A stretch of 42,197 nucleotides of DNA, taken from positions 1 through 42,197 of the forward strand of contig MDVS01000038.1 of NCBI GenBank assembly GCA_001940645.1, given 5' to 3'. Under the pieces are notes generated by a model. The model had not been told where the DNA came from. It searched no databases and saw nothing but the letters and a program-made list of their open reading frames with translations. Each line of letters opens with the position of its first letter. Positions within the stretch are counted from its first letter, which is position 1. Both the position numbers and the translations under genes were made by a program. Below, piece after piece: positions 42,127-42,197 of this stretch. The stretch comes from Candidatus Heimdallarchaeota archaeon LC_3. GTDB lineage: Archaea; Asgardarchaeota; Heimdallarchaeia; Hodarchaeales; LC-3.

Positions 42127-42197
42127 TTGACAAATTTTCATCAACAATTTCTTTCAGAGTTAAAAAATCATATTGTTGAATTAGAAGAGGAACCTGT
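42127..42197 (+). CDS. start of the next gene, cut by the window end (possibly CCA-adding enzyme)
   Basis: TTG 42127 opens a frame that runs to the window end: MTNFHQQFLSELKNHIVELE and on. AAGGACCAGGAG upstream contains purine-rich Shine-Dalgarno-like sequence. In many archaea thpR is followed by cca, the tRNA nucleotidyltransferase, and a helical start of this kind would fit. Only 23 residues are visible, so the identity rests on gene order alone. Confidence 0.4.
   Translation, partial: MTNFHQQFLSELKNHIVELEEEP

Noticed and set aside
1..42197. CRISPR array or cas genes
   Set aside because: No regularly spaced repeats of 24-37 bases and no Cas-like protein were seen anywhere in the window.

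Overview
The window looks like chromosomal DNA of an Asgard archaeon (Promethearchaeota, perhaps Lokiarchaeia-like). The DNA is AT-rich. Its information-processing genes are archaeal or eukaryote-like (eL32, eL19, uL18, uS5, uL30, uL15, Orc1/Cdc6, ThpR, an NSUN-type m5C methyltransferase). tRNA genes carry several archaeal-type introns, and a Ras/Rab-like GTPase, leucine-rich-repeat protein and candidate PI3K-like kinase are present. The phylum is inferred from gene content; I could not run a phylogeny.

Layout. 1-363 is the C-terminal end of an IS4-type transposase. 576-6127 encodes two large secreted, membrane-anchored surface proteins; one ends in a cytoplasmic HEPN-like domain. 6181-10740 holds a small unknown protein, a Ras-like GTPase, a stand-alone Lrp/AsnC RAM domain, an AMMECR1 protein, a KaiC/RadA-like ATPase with a broken P-loop, and a circularly permuted GTPase. 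11046-14757 is the distal spc-type ribosomal protein operon. It is followed by two intron-containing tRNA-Val genes and a decayed 2-oxoacid dehydrogenase E2 catalytic-domain gene. 16108-20867 has, on the minus strand, a MutS-like ATPase and an unknown zinc-ribbon protein, with an unusually long 5S rRNA between them on the plus strand. 21262-24917 is a HyuA/HyuB-type hydantoinase/oxoprolinase pair. 24923-30330 has the PI3K-like kinase candidate, two small unknown proteins, an RNA m5C methyltransferase, a ribbon-helix-helix protein and a small membrane protein.

30710-39693 is accessory in character. It holds unknown membrane proteins, a decayed transposase, a zinc-ribbon protein coupled to a SIR2-domain protein (a fold common in antiviral NADases), a frameshifted gene remnant, a multispanning membrane protein, a short broken gene and a zinc-knuckle/LRR protein that seems to start at AUU. 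It ends at the 3' side of a tRNA-Pro gene, a classical integration point. 39880-42197 returns to core genes: tRNA-Pro(GGG) with two introns, a set of AATCAC/GTGATT repeats in front of orc1/cdc6, thpR, and the start of a following gene that may be cca.

The best candidates for undescribed biology are the zinc-ribbon/SIR2 pair in its island, the kinase with a DRHxxN...IDFG core, the HEPN domain on a surface protein, the extended 5S rRNA, and tRNA introns in the T-loop and D-arm.
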